In this document: in pieces, positions 35,237 through 45,450 of the stretch
Position numbering within the stretch: the stretch's first letter is position 1
How the letters are laid out: each line of letters begins with the position of its first letter
Source: Bacillus multifaciens
GTDB lineage: Bacteria; Bacillota; Bacilli; Bacillales; Bacillaceae_G
Length of the DNA: 64,000 nt
Direction of reading: 5' to 3'
Assembly (NCBI RefSeq): GCF_030756675.1
Contig: NZ_JAVBXD010000006.1
Location: 1-64,000, forward strand
The notes under the pieces: generated by a model
Seen by the model: the letters and a program-made list of their open reading frames with translations, nothing else
What the model was told of the DNA's origin: nothing
Databases searched by the model: none
Program-made: the position numbers and the translations under genes

Positions 35237-36238
35237 TTATATATTTTTTTCGATCGCGCTAAAACTAAATATAGTCCCATCTTTATTTGACTGTAAAGTA
35301 TATTTGATATTGAGCAGTCTAGATATATCCTCAATTATTTTTAATCCCAGCCCCGTACTTTTACCATTCATATCAAATCCAATTCCGTTATCCCTAATAG
35401 AAACAATACTATTTTCAATCGTTACCACAAGTTTTTTAGCTTTTGAATGTTGTAACGTATTTTGAAACACGTTATCAAACAACCTTTGAAGCCACAAATT
35501 ATTACTAGTCCATATCAAATCTTTATTTATTGGACTATATATTAATTCCATGTCATGCATACTATACAGATAACTCCATTTTTTAACCATCATTCCTAAT
35601 AGATCATGTATATTCACATCATCATTTACAATATAAGAATTCTCTAACATATCTGTAGATTGCATTTTAAATTCATTGGTTAATTCAGCAATATACTGTA
35701 TTTGTTGATATAACGATTCTAGTACTTGTGTTTGGCCATGATATTGATCTTCTAAATAAAATAATTGTAACCTCATAGCGGTTAAAGGTGTATTAATATC
35801 ATGTCTTAGTTTATTTAAAAGCTCCTTTTTCATTTCCTCTTGCTGTTTAAGTTCTAATTCTCGATATGTAGTTCTTTCAATTAATAAATTTACTGATTTA
35901 ATTAATTCCCCGACTTCATCATCGTTTTTCACATCTAATGTATTCGGAACCTTTTTATCGCTAGCTAAATGTCGAATTGTTTTATTTAATATATTTATTT
36001 TATTTAATAGCGAGTTAATTGATTTCGAGAATAAAAATGCTAACATTAATAGCGATACAAAAAAGATAACTAACATTGTAGGATATGCAAATGATTCATG
36101 AAAAGGAATGCCCTTGTTCTTCGCTTTAAAGGCAATATCATAAATTACTGACATAAAGACACTAATCAATAGCAATAACAATGGCACGCTACTAATAGCG
36201 ATAAATAATAATAACTGGTATTTCTTTTTTAATTTCAT
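35237..36238 (-). CDS. Sensor histidine kinase
   Basis: This 333-residue kinase has two membrane segments (about 8-30 and 52-72) with a short extracellular loop. A HAMP-like linker follows, then the H-box LRHDINTPLTAMRL and the ATP-binding N box, with DNGIGFD and TGLGLKI. Its start overlaps the regulator stop by 4 bp (ATGA), so the pair is coupled. The short sensor loop (about 20 residues) suggests that the signal is sensed in or near the membrane, possibly cell-envelope stress. Confidence 0.9.
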   Translation of the reverse strand: MKLKKKYQLLLFIAISSVPLLLLLISVFMSVIYDIAFKAKNKGIPFHESFAYPTMLVIFFVSLLMLAFLFSKSINSLLNKINILNKTIRHLASDKKVPNTLDVKNDDEVGELIKSVNLLIERTTYRELELKQQEEMKKELLNKLRHDINTPLTAMRLQLFYLEDQYHGQTQVLESLYQQIQYIAELTNEFKMQSTDMLENSYIVNDDVNIHDLLGMMVKKWSYLYSMHDMELIYSPINKDLIWTSNNLWLQRLFDNVFQNTLQHSKAKKLVVTIENSIVSIRDNGIGFDMNGKSTGLGLKIIEDISRLLNIKYTLQSNKDGTIFSFSAIEKNI

Positions 36239-36906
36239 TTCTTCATGTAGGTATTTAGTCTATACCCTTCTCCATATATATTTTGAATAATTTCACCGTT
36301 CTTATCATTGATTTTTGTTCTAATCTTTTTTATATGTACATTCACGATATTGGGATTTCGGTCTTCAAGTTGCCATAAGTAATCAAAAAAATGTTCTTTC
36401 GTTAAAATCCTATCCTTATTTTCATATAAATAAAAGAATATTTTACGCTCAATTGCGGTAAATACAACTTCATTATGCAGGCTACTTCTGAAAACCTTTT
36501 TATGTTCTGCATCAATATATACATGTTTAATTTGTGTAAAAGTACCATATTGATTATCTAGCATTTTCTGCATTCTTAATAACAACTCTCGCGGATCAAA
36601 AGGTTTTATCATATAATCTTCCCCGATTGTCAAACCTTGAAGTTTGCTATCCATATCACTTCGAGCGGATAGAAAAATAACTGGAATATTTAATCCGAGA
36701 TTTTTTATTTTCTTTGTAATTTGATAGCCATCTTCACCTGGCAACATAATATCCATTATGACTAAATCTATCTCATGGATGATTCTAGTAATATCTTTTC
36801 CTTCTTTCTTCCAACATACGTTGTACCCTTCGCGTTGCAAAATTTTTTGCAATAAATCACCAATCATCAAATCATCTTCAATAATTAAAATGTTATATCC
36901 CCTCAT
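36235..36906 (-). CDS. OmpR-family response regulator
   Basis: This 223-residue protein has an N-terminal receiver domain with phosphorylatable Asp in VIMDIMLPGEDG and the conserved Lys in IKPFDPREL, then a winged-helix DNA-binding domain ending in VHIKKIRTKI and IYGEGYRL. The ATG at 36906 is preferred; a GTG just before it is also possible. It lies between a hydrolase gene (upstream) and the kinase gene in one operon. Confidence 0.92.
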   Translation of the reverse strand: MRGYNILIIEDDLMIGDLLQKILQREGYNVCWKKEGKDITRIIHEIDLVIMDIMLPGEDGYQITKKIKNLGLNIPVIFLSARSDMDSKLQGLTIGEDYMIKPFDPRELLLRMQKMLDNQYGTFTQIKHVYIDAEHKKVFRSSLHNEVVFTAIERKIFFYLYENKDRILTKEHFFDYLWQLEDRNPNIVNVHIKKIRTKINDKNGEIIQNIYGEGYRLNTYMKK

Positions 36907-36919
36907 CACATAAAACCCT

Positions 36920-37903
36920 TCATTTTTTATCTTTCTTATTCATAAACTCCATTGCCAGGTTGTAAATTTCATCTGGTTCGTATAAATAAATACAGTGTGT
37001 ACCACTAATTTGTACAACTTCTGACTTTGACAGCTGTTTGGCAAAATCCTTATAATTTTCATACTTTTGTTTTGTATATTTCGAGTTTTTATATTGTTCA
37101 GCAACTGCATCTATAAACAATATCGGTGTTTCTTTTGGGAATGGTAGATGAATTGATTTCCTCCCATTTTCATATACCTGTAAAAGCTCTTGCTCCATAT
37201 CATCATTAAAGAACTGTTTATAAGCTATTGCTTTATATACCTCTTTTTCCTGTTCAGTTAAAAAGGATTGTCGAATTACTTCGGGATTATAAGCTAAAGA
37301 TGGTATTAATCGATGCAATCCGATTTTTGTAAAAATATTCATTCCTTTTACTTTTAGTGTATCTACTTGACCTAGTTTTTGCGTTACATATTGTTGTGGT
37401 AAGCCAATATCTAACGCAATTATTCCTTTTATCTCATTTGGATACTTTTGTGCCCAGTAGATAGCTTCTAGACCGGATAATGAGTGAGGCATTAATATAT
37501 ATGGCGGCTTATTACCACTTTGAATAAGCGCCTTCCTAGTCTGTTCTAATATTGTATCAATATCTCTGTCATCTTTAAAAGTATCACTGTATCCGTAACC
37601 CGCTCTTTCAATGACAGCAATCTTATTTTCTTTTGAGAACTTACTGTACAGTCCTTTCAATTCATAAACAGGAGCAGCTATCCCTGCACCAGACATAAAT
37701 ACATATGTATCCTCACCGCTACCTTCATTATATACATTCATTTTTTTATTATTAAAATAAACTGACGTTCCCTTACTTTTAATTAACGCTGACTCTTCGC
37801 TTAATTGGTAGTTATGGTATATACATACAGATACCAATACAAGTAAAATAACCGCAATGAACGCAACAAATATATTTTTTAATACTTTACATAATTTTCT
37901 CAT
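36920..37903 (-). CDS. Membrane-anchored alpha/beta hydrolase
   Basis: This 327-residue protein has an N-terminal membrane anchor (FVAFIAVILLVLVSVCIY), the nucleophile motif MPHSLSG after PPYIL and a C-terminal catalytic-type His in SGTHCIYLYEP. AAGGAG precedes the ATG. It lies 13 bp ahead of the response regulator, so it shares the operon and may be linked with the signal or be a target. The substrate is unknown. Confidence 0.82.
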   Translation of the reverse strand: MRKLCKVLKNIFVAFIAVILLVLVSVCIYHNYQLSEESALIKSKGTSVYFNNKKMNVYNEGSGEDTYVFMSGAGIAAPVYELKGLYSKFSKENKIAVIERAGYGYSDTFKDDRDIDTILEQTRKALIQSGNKPPYILMPHSLSGLEAIYWAQKYPNEIKGIIALDIGLPQQYVTQKLGQVDTLKVKGMNIFTKIGLHRLIPSLAYNPEVIRQSFLTEQEKEVYKAIAYKQFFNDDMEQELLQVYENGRKSIHLPFPKETPILFIDAVAEQYKNSKYTKQKYENYKDFAKQLSKSEVVQISGTHCIYLYEPDEIYNLAMEFMNKKDKK

Positions 37904-38043
37904 AGAATTCTCCTTTCAAGCTATATTGAAAGGATACGAGATAAAAATAAATTTCTAATAAATTTTCATCTATATTTTTTAACATATGTTGCTATGCAAA
38001 ATAAAACATAACCCATACTCGTTTTTTCCTTTTGTTTTAACCT

Positions 38044-38125
38044 TGCCTGTGGGAGAAAAAGGCCCTGAGCGTTTCTATGTTCTCCCCCCCTAAAAAAGGT
38101 TGGATGTCGGTTTTTCAACTTGTAA
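38044..38125 (+). repeat. Dispersed bcr-like repeat, copy 4
   Basis: CTGTGGGAGAAAAAGGCCCTGAGCGTTTCTATG is degenerate, followed by a C-run and TAAAAAAGG, TGGATGTCGGTTTTTCAA. It shares both halves with the other copies but lacks the GGCCAGATG core. Confidence 0.5.
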
Positions 38126-38139
38126 TTACACAAATTAAT

Positions 38140-38427
38140 TTACAAACATTTTTCAGGATTGATTTCAATAAACTCCCATTTTCCTTTCATATTCTTTTTA
38201 TATTGCGCAGCCAAAATATCTGTATCATTTGTTAGTTGAAAAAATACAAAGCGATATTTGTTCCTGTCAGTACCAATCACATCAATTATTTTCGTATAAC
38301 CTTCTTGTTTTGTTGGAAGTCTTTCTTTTACAAGTTTACACCAATTCCCGAACTTGATATCAACTACCGCCTCCGCATTATGTTGCCAAAGGTGATAAGC
38401 AGCACATAAAAAATCTTCACCCCAAAA
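38140..38427 (-). pseudogene. 5'-truncated unrecognised gene
   Basis: A minus-strand frame of about 95 codons is open without a start codon: a TGA stands just before FWGEDFLCAAYHLW, and the first ATG lies near the end. The protein then reads in full to a TAA next to repeat copy 4 (ends GKWEFIEINPEKCL). Codon use looks genuine. The family is not recognised. The 5' part is lost, so it is probably a relic. Confidence 0.5.
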
Positions 38428-38612
38428 TCATTTATTTTTAAAATATATGGTTTCACTAAACGATTAATAAACAAAATTCAAAGAATCTTGCATCGCTTTC
38501 AAAAATCACTTCATTTCTTGTAAATATATTTTTTTACAGTACTATACATAAAATTCCTAATATAATAGAATGAAATAGAATGGGATTATTAGAAATAGAA
38601 AGAAGGACATTT

Positions 38613-39440
38613 ATGCGTAACAAATCATCTCTTGTAACTTTATTTAAAAGAACTCTTATTATGTGTGTAGGAATATCATGCATATACGGTGTGTCTACCA
38701 AATCGAGTCACATTGTAAAAGCTAGTACGGACGATTCTCCACAATCTGTTCAGCTAGTAAGCGAAATACAAACTGCACTAGCTCCAAAGGAGACACCGGA
38801 ACAATACAATGGTCAAGTTAGAAAAGTAGCTTATCTTACTTTTGACGATGGACCAGGAAAGTATACTGCTCAATTATTGGATATATTAAAACAAAATGAT
38901 GCGAAAGCTACTTTTTTCCTTATTGGCTCTAATGTTAAAGAATATCCAAATTTAGTAAAACGCGAATTAGCAGAAGGTCACTATGTCGGCATGCATAGTA
39001 TGTCACATGATTTCGCGAAGCTATACAAGCAAGGCGGTTATGTGAACGAAATGAAAGAAGATCAAAAGTTAATTGCTAATATAATCGGACGAGATCCAAA
39101 ATTAACACGTCCACCATACGGTTCTATGCCAGGCCTAAATGAAGCATTACGAAATCAAGTCGCTGAAAATGGTTTGCGAGTATGGGACTGGACTATCGAT
39201 TCTTTAGATTGGAAGTATAATAAAATGCCAGTGGATGCTGCTTCTACTAAAATTGTAGAAAATGTAATTGCAGGTGCAAAAACGAACAAAGAAGTAATCC
39301 TACTTCATGATATTCACCCACAATCTGTTTCTGCCGTATCTGCTATTATTAAAGGGTTAAAAGAAAAAGGCTATGAGTTTGAAAGTTATAATGAAAATGA
39401 GCATTTCGAATTAAACTTTTGGCATGATAAACGAATTTAA
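38613..39440 (+). CDS. Polysaccharide (peptidoglycan-type) deacetylase
   Basis: This 275-residue protein has an N-terminal signal sequence (LFKRTLIMCVGISCIYGV), then a NodB domain. It has TFDDGPGKYT with the catalytic/metal Asp pair, HSMSHD (metal His), RPPYGS, the DWTIDSLDW motif and LLHDIH, so all catalytic motifs of carbohydrate esterase family 4 are present. The ATG at 38613 follows GAAGG; an ATG 11 codons earlier is weaker. Paralogues in B. anthracis deacetylate cell-wall GlcNAc. It is a single gene with its own terminator. Confidence 0.9.
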   Translation: MRNKSSLVTLFKRTLIMCVGISCIYGVSTKSSHIVKASTDDSPQSVQLVSEIQTALAPKETPEQYNGQVRKVAYLTFDDGPGKYTAQLLDILKQNDAKATFFLIGSNVKEYPNLVKRELAEGHYVGMHSMSHDFAKLYKQGGYVNEMKEDQKLIANIIGRDPKLTRPPYGSMPGLNEALRNQVAENGLRVWDWTIDSLDWKYNKMPVDAASTKIVENVIAGAKTNKEVILLHDIHPQSVSAVSAIIKGLKEKGYEFESYNENEHFELNFWHDKRI

Positions 39441-39449
39441 TATAAATAA

Positions 39450-39486
39450 AAGGGCTGATTTCTACATCTTAAGAATCAGCCCTTTT
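39450..39486 (+). terminator. Terminator after deacetylase gene
   Basis: AAGGGCTGATT pairs with AATCAGCCCTT and is followed by TT. Confidence 0.8.
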
Positions 39487-39717
39487 ATAATTAAAGTATG
39501 CTCCATTATATGAAAATGTAGTTTTGTATTATAGTTTGATAAAAAATGACGCTACTAACTCTTATAAGACAGCAAATAAAAAAGAATCCATTTTGAAAAT
39601 ATAGATGTGATATTTATCAAATAGTTTAACGTAATTCCGAAAAAAGTCCCCATCTTCAAGCGCGTAACGCGCAAGAGCCCAACAGTAAGGTAGGGATGAA
39701 TTTCAGTTAGGCATCGC

Positions 39718-40965
39718 CTAACTGATTTGTAAGAACTGCCAATTGTTCGTATGGTGTATACGTTCTATATCTGATATCTTTACTTGCTTATAAGATTTAG
39801 CTGGATTTTGTATATATTGTCCATCGATATCTTGTACGTATACCATTTTCCCTGTAAATCCTGTCACAAATCCTACTTGTCCAAATACTTTCACTTTATC
39901 TCCTAAGTAGATTCCATCTACATACGGTGTGTTTTTCTTGTTCCGTTTTGCACTTGTATTCTTTATTTTCTTGCCTTTTCTTGCAGTTGCTTCATGTAGG
40001 GAACGCTTTTTCTTTCTAAATTGCTTGATGCGAAATTCACCACTTTGATCATATTCTTGCAAATATTTGGGACTTGTAATCGCAATTGCGTCATTTATAT
40101 GTGTTTTTGATAAACCTAATTCTTTTCGTTTTGGTGTTGTGTAGCTGCCATACGTAGTGTCACAATCTAAACGATTCATGATTTGTAACCGCAATATATT
40201 CATAAAGGCTGTCTCTTTATATTGTTTTGGCTTCTTAAAAACATGTTTAAGTTTCCCTTGATGAAATTTTTGATGACATTCATCATGTACGGTTACGAGG
40301 TTATCTGCCATATCCGAACCACCATTGCATCGTTCGATGATATGATGCGTATGCAAGATGCCACCTTGTTTCTTACAAATTTGACAGGTGTAATTGTCTC
40401 TTGCGAATACATAATATCTAGTATTCCAAAAACCAAAAGCATCTCCTTGTTGGTATTCTGTTCCTTGTATATCGGGATTTTTTAGCTTTTGGGCATCAAA
40501 CTTTCCTACTTCGACAATCACTTTTGGCGAAGATAAGAGTGACTTGAATGTTTCAATCCAATGAATTTGATTATCTACTTTGCTTTGAATCGATGGAGGC
40601 AACCATCCTTTTTTCTTTTTTCGATTGAGAAAACGCGCTTTGCGATACCTTATTTTTCGCTGTCTTCTTCCTCTGCGTAATGCAGCTCTTAGTGTGAGAT
40701 TTTCTTTGACGTCCTGACGTAACTGGATGGTTCCTTTTGCTAACACATTGTTTTCAGTGGTAATCGCAATGCCGATATGCTTTACTCCGCTGTCAACACC
40801 GATTGTAACGGGCTGCACCGCTTCACCTGTGGCATATTGCAATTGAATTGTAAACGGAGTGTATCCAATAATCTTTGCTTTTCCTTGTTTGAGAAGAAGC
40901 CTAGCCTTACGAGGACTACAAGGCATAAGTGGTTCTCCTCTTAAATTCTTAACAAATACACGCAT
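39718..40965 (-). CDS. iscB: IscB, RNA-guided RuvC-HNH nuclease
   Basis: This 415-residue protein has the IscB domain order. The N-terminal PLMP-like motif (EPLMPCSPRKARLLLKQGKA) is followed by RuvC-I Asp58 (GVDSGVKHIG), an Arg-rich bridge helix (about 93-115) and RuvC-II Glu152 (VIVEVGKFD). The HNH domain (about 190-235) has Cys194-x2-Cys197, His207/208 and the ending CHQKFH; RuvC-III has His289/Asp292 (HINDAI). All catalytic residues are present. IscB is the ancestor of Cas9 and cuts DNA guided by an omega-RNA, encoded here just upstream. AGGAGGG precedes the ATG. Confidence 0.93.
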   Translation of the reverse strand: MRVFVKNLRGEPLMPCSPRKARLLLKQGKAKIIGYTPFTIQLQYATGEAVQPVTIGVDSGVKHIGIAITTENNVLAKGTIQLRQDVKENLTLRAALRRGRRQRKIRYRKARFLNRKKKKGWLPPSIQSKVDNQIHWIETFKSLLSSPKVIVEVGKFDAQKLKNPDIQGTEYQQGDAFGFWNTRYYVFARDNYTCQICKKQGGILHTHHIIERCNGGSDMADNLVTVHDECHQKFHQGKLKHVFKKPKQYKETAFMNILRLQIMNRLDCDTTYGSYTTPKRKELGLSKTHINDAIAITSPKYLQEYDQSGEFRIKQFRKKKRSLHEATARKGKKIKNTSAKRNKKNTPYVDGIYLGDKVKVFGQVGFVTGFTGKMVYVQDIDGQYIQNPAKSYKQVKISDIERIHHTNNWQFLQIS

Positions 40966-40974
40966 GTTTTGTCC

Positions 40975-41195
40975 CTCCTAAGAGTTTGTTTCCCTTCGCC
41001 AATGTTTGTAGGTGTTGGCAACTTCTTATACAAGAAGGCTTGTGGTTGACCGTTCCTTCCCAATCAGAACTGCTACAGAGCCACCATAGAGCCAAGAACT
41101 AGGGAATTATTCTTGGGTATGCAACCTACGAACGGAGTCCACGAAAGACTGTGGCTAGACAACCAAGGCTTTTTTTAAGCCCCCACTTCAAAACG
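40975..41195 (-). ncRNA. IscB omega-RNA scaffold
   Basis: The 230-bp region between the sigma gene stop and iscB is rich in paired segments on the minus strand: CCAAGAA/TTCTTGG, CTTCTTGTATAAGAAG and TTGCCAAC/ATTGGCGA, plus an AAGCCTTGGTTGTCTAGCC 5' part. This position and architecture are those of known IscB omega-RNAs. The guide would be read from the sequence beyond the element end (the sigma gene 3' part, from about 41219 upward). Confidence 0.75.
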
Positions 41196-41197
41196 TG

Positions 41198-42088
41198 TTA
41201 GCGTTTAAGTGGTGGGTAGTTGACCTTTTCAGGATTTAACACGATATAAATAGATATAATTTTATTCCCATCAAACCTAAAGCTCATTACCGCTTGCATT
41301 CCAGTACAATTTGTGATTACAATTCCAGGAGAGCCATTTACCCTTGTTTGTATTATAGAATATTCATCTTGATTCGCAAGGAATTTTTTTGCTAAAACAA
41401 TAAGAAGTTTTTGTACACGCACTGCCCCATAAACAGGTTTAGCTGCAGCGGTTACTTTGCCGCCGCCATCTGCATAATATGCGATGTCTTTCCCTAGAAC
41501 TTCCATCATCTGATTTGTATTTCCCTGCTGAATAGCGTTTATAAAACATGTAATGACTTGTTCGTGATCTTCTTTCACAGTTTCGACCACAATTTGCTTT
41601 TCAAGTTCTGGAAGCTCCTTTTTTATCCTACTTAAGATTTTACGGCAATTTGCTTCTTTTTTCTGTACAATTTCAGCAATCGTTTCATAGTCATATTCCA
41701 AAATTTCACGGAGTATAAAAATAGCTCTTTCAATTGGATTCAATTGTTCAAATAATACAAGCAAAGCATATGACATATCATTTTTCATCATCATTTCTTG
41801 TAATGGATCTGCTTCAATTGCTGCAATTGGTTCTGGTAGCCATGTCCCCACATATAACTCTCGTTTTTTCTTAGAAGACTTCAACATATCTAAACAACGA
41901 TTGGTAACTAATTTACACAAAAATGCTTTTACATTTTTGCTGTGCTTCAATTCGTATTCATTCAACTTTATAAATACATCTTGTATAACATCTTCTGTAT
42001 CAGCAATACTACCAGTCATTTTATAAGCAAGTGAGAAAAGAAGAGATTTATACTCAATATATAATTGACTTAGTTCAGCGTTTTCCAT
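41198..42088 (-). CDS. ECF41-type sigma factor, 3' end rewritten by IS
   Basis: This 296-residue sigma factor has region 2 (SLLFSLAYKMTGSIADTEDVIQDVFIK), region 4 (LNPIERAIFILREI) and a C-terminal SnoaL-like domain. WLPEP, DGGGK and NPEKV (for NPDKL) are the signature motifs of the ECF41 group, in which the C-terminal domain regulates activity. After NPEKV the last codons (NYPPLKR) come from the end of the inserted IscB element, so the natural tail is replaced. A FAD-dependent oxidoreductase gene lies directly upstream, the usual ECF41 partnership with a redox enzyme. Confidence 0.88.
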   Translation of the reverse strand: MENAELSQLYIEYKSLLFSLAYKMTGSIADTEDVIQDVFIKLNEYELKHSKNVKAFLCKLVTNRCLDMLKSSKKKRELYVGTWLPEPIAAIEADPLQEMMMKNDMSYALLVLFEQLNPIERAIFILREILEYDYETIAEIVQKKEANCRKILSRIKKELPELEKQIVVETVKEDHEQVITCFINAIQQGNTNQMMEVLGKDIAYYADGGGKVTAAAKPVYGAVRVQKLLIVLAKKFLANQDEYSIIQTRVNGSPGIVITNCTGMQAVMSFRFDGNKIISIYIVLNPEKVNYPPLKR

Positions 42089-42125
42089 TGAAAAAAATCC
42101 TCACCTTCTATTTCATTCGGCACAA

Positions 42126-43307
42126 TTAGACAAGTAAACTAGCTTGATTCCATGTTCGTTCTCGTATACGAGAACCTATTTTACCCGATAAAATGAAATC
42201 AAGTCCCCATTTTTGAACCCAAACAAATCCATTGTTAGGTCCAAGACTAATACAATATAATTTGACAGGATAAGGTTTATGAATAATAGAGTTAGATACT
42301 CCATATATCTCATTCTTTAAAATTTTACTTAATCTCGTCGCCTGAGGAATCGCTTCTTTACACGTCATTCCATCTACTTGTTTTGTTTTTTTATCAACAA
42401 CTCTTGCACAGTCTCCGATTGCGTATATATGTGAATACCCTTTTATAGAATACGTATCAGTAACTAATATTTGGTTCTCATTAGATAACGGAAGATTAAA
42501 TGTTTGAATAATCGGATTCACTTTAACCCCCGGTGTCCAAATACACTCTCCTACTGTATATGTTGTTCCATTTGTACAAACTAACTGACCATTTTCAAAT
42601 TTCATCACTCTCGTTTTAGAGATGCATTTTATTCCGATTTTTTTGAGTTCATATGTTAATCGGTCACTTACTTTTACCGGAACCCCTCGTAATAAATGTT
42701 CTTTTGAATCAAATAAAATGACTTCTACCTCAGCTGGATTAAGTCCTACTTTTTGAACTTCTCCTTTAAACCAAACACATATTTCTGCAGAAGTCTCAAT
42801 ACCAGTAATCCCTCCGCCTACAATCGCGATGCGCAATAGTTCTCGCCTTACTTCTTTATTTTCTTCTATTTTTGCTAGTTGAATTAAAGAAAGCAATTTT
42901 TGTCTTATCTCTATAGCGGTCTTCGTACTACTTAATGTTGTTCCGCCTAACGTACTAGGAATTTCTTGAATGACACTCCCTAGTGCTAATACAAGATAAT
43001 CGTATTGCACTGTTTTTATTCTTTCATCTTCTAATTTTATGTCTATTTCTTTTTTAGAATGATTACACGTTATCGCTTCTCCCTTTATAAATTCCATTCC
43101 ATCTGTACAATACCTCTTTAATGGAACTTTTAAATCCGCATCTTCAACCACTGACTTAAACAATAAAACCTTCCGAAAATGAAACGAACTTTTATCCACT
43201 AACGTAATTTTCACTTCTTTTCCTAGTGAAATACCTAATTCTTTTTTTAATCCATTTAATAAATTAATACCAGCAAATCCTCCGCCTAATATAACAATAT
43301 GTTTCAT
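42126..43307 (-). CDS. NADH dehydrogenase-like FAD oxidoreductase
   Basis: This 393-residue protein has the FAD-binding HIVILGGGFAGINLL, a second NAD(P) Rossmann motif IAIVGGGITGIETSAE and the IGDCARV motif near the C-terminus, the pattern of type II NADH dehydrogenase-like enzymes. The ATG at 43307 is preferred because AAGGGGG precedes it at 7 bp. It lies 37 bp ahead of the ECF41-type sigma factor gene and is its likely partner. The electron acceptor is unknown. Confidence 0.85.
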   Translation of the reverse strand: MKHIVILGGGFAGINLLNGLKKELGISLGKEVKITLVDKSSFHFRKVLLFKSVVEDADLKVPLKRYCTDGMEFIKGEAITCNHSKKEIDIKLEDERIKTVQYDYLVLALGSVIQEIPSTLGGTTLSSTKTAIEIRQKLLSLIQLAKIEENKEVRRELLRIAIVGGGITGIETSAEICVWFKGEVQKVGLNPAEVEVILFDSKEHLLRGVPVKVSDRLTYELKKIGIKCISKTRVMKFENGQLVCTNGTTYTVGECIWTPGVKVNPIIQTFNLPLSNENQILVTDTYSIKGYSHIYAIGDCARVVDKKTKQVDGMTCKEAIPQATRLSKILKNEIYGVSNSIIHKPYPVKLYCISLGPNNGFVWVQKWGLDFILSGKIGSRIRERTWNQASLLV

Positions 43308-43394
43308 TTTCATTCCCCCTTTACCCTTAAAACGATTCGATTTATTTACTTGTGACATTTTAAAAGGAGAATTTATAAAAAAGAGTACAAAAAA

Positions 43395-43418
43395 ACATCC
43401 CCTACATGAAGGGGATGT
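43395..43418 (-). terminator. Terminator after ABC-F gene
   Basis: ACATCCCC pairs with GGGGATGT around an 8-base loop and is followed on the minus strand by TTTTTTTG. Confidence 0.8.
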
Positions 43419-43424
43419 TACTAT

Positions 43425-45092
<1,668 letters not shown>

Positions 45093-45103
45093 TCACCGAA
45101 TGT

Positions 45104-45141
45104 CCTAAAAGTCGTAGTTTACGACTCACTTATTTTAGACT
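45104..45141 (-). promoter_or_regulatory. Leader hairpin ahead of ABC-F gene
   Basis: CTAAAA...TTTTAG encloses GTCGTA/TACGAC, giving a folded leader of about 85 nt between promoter and start. A second small hairpin (CGCTGGATGCAGCG) lies closer to the AGGAGG site. This may be a regulatory leader. Confidence 0.45.
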
Positions 45142-45147
45142 ATTGCT

Positions 45148-45177
45148 ATTATATAGTAGAACTCGAATGAATAGCAA
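45148..45177 (-). promoter_or_regulatory. Sigma-A promoter of ABC-F gene
   Basis: TTGCTA, 18-bp spacer, TATAAT on the minus strand, about 95 bp before the start codon. The rest of 45178-45450 shows no gene. Confidence 0.7.
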
Positions 45178-45450
45178 CGATAGATTCATTTTCTGCAAGG
45201 AAATCAAAAAGCTTTCCGCATTAATTCCGCTTTACTATCCTATTTCGTATAAAAAGCTGTTCAAAATGTTTTTTCATATCTTTTCGAAAAACAAAAAATT
45301 AAATAGCAAAAGTTATTGATATTAAGAAAACTATTACAAGTAAACAATAAACTCTATACGCTACTAAAGAGTCAATAATTTAATATAAAATGCCTCTATT
45401 TTCCTTGTTTATATAGCTTTTTGGTATATAAGTGAGGAACTAGGATCTCC

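Larger units (their letters stand above)
39645..41218 (-). mobile_element. IscB element of IS200/IS605 type, no TnpA
   Basis: A single IscB gene is flanked by IS605-like stem-loops. At the upstream end CCCCCACTTCAAAACG pairs with CGTTTAAGTGGTGGG (41180-41217). At the downstream end TCCCTACCTT and AAGATGGGGA enclose the palindrome GCGCGTTACGCGC (about 39651-39700). The first bases of the element supply the final codons of the ECF sigma factor gene. No Y1 transposase is nearby, so it would depend on one in trans. Exact ends need an empty-site comparison. Confidence 0.75.

Noticed and set aside
41180-41217. Terminator of the ECF sigma gene
   Set aside because: The hairpin belongs to the end of the IscB element and lacks a T-run at the right place for termination of the sigma transcript.
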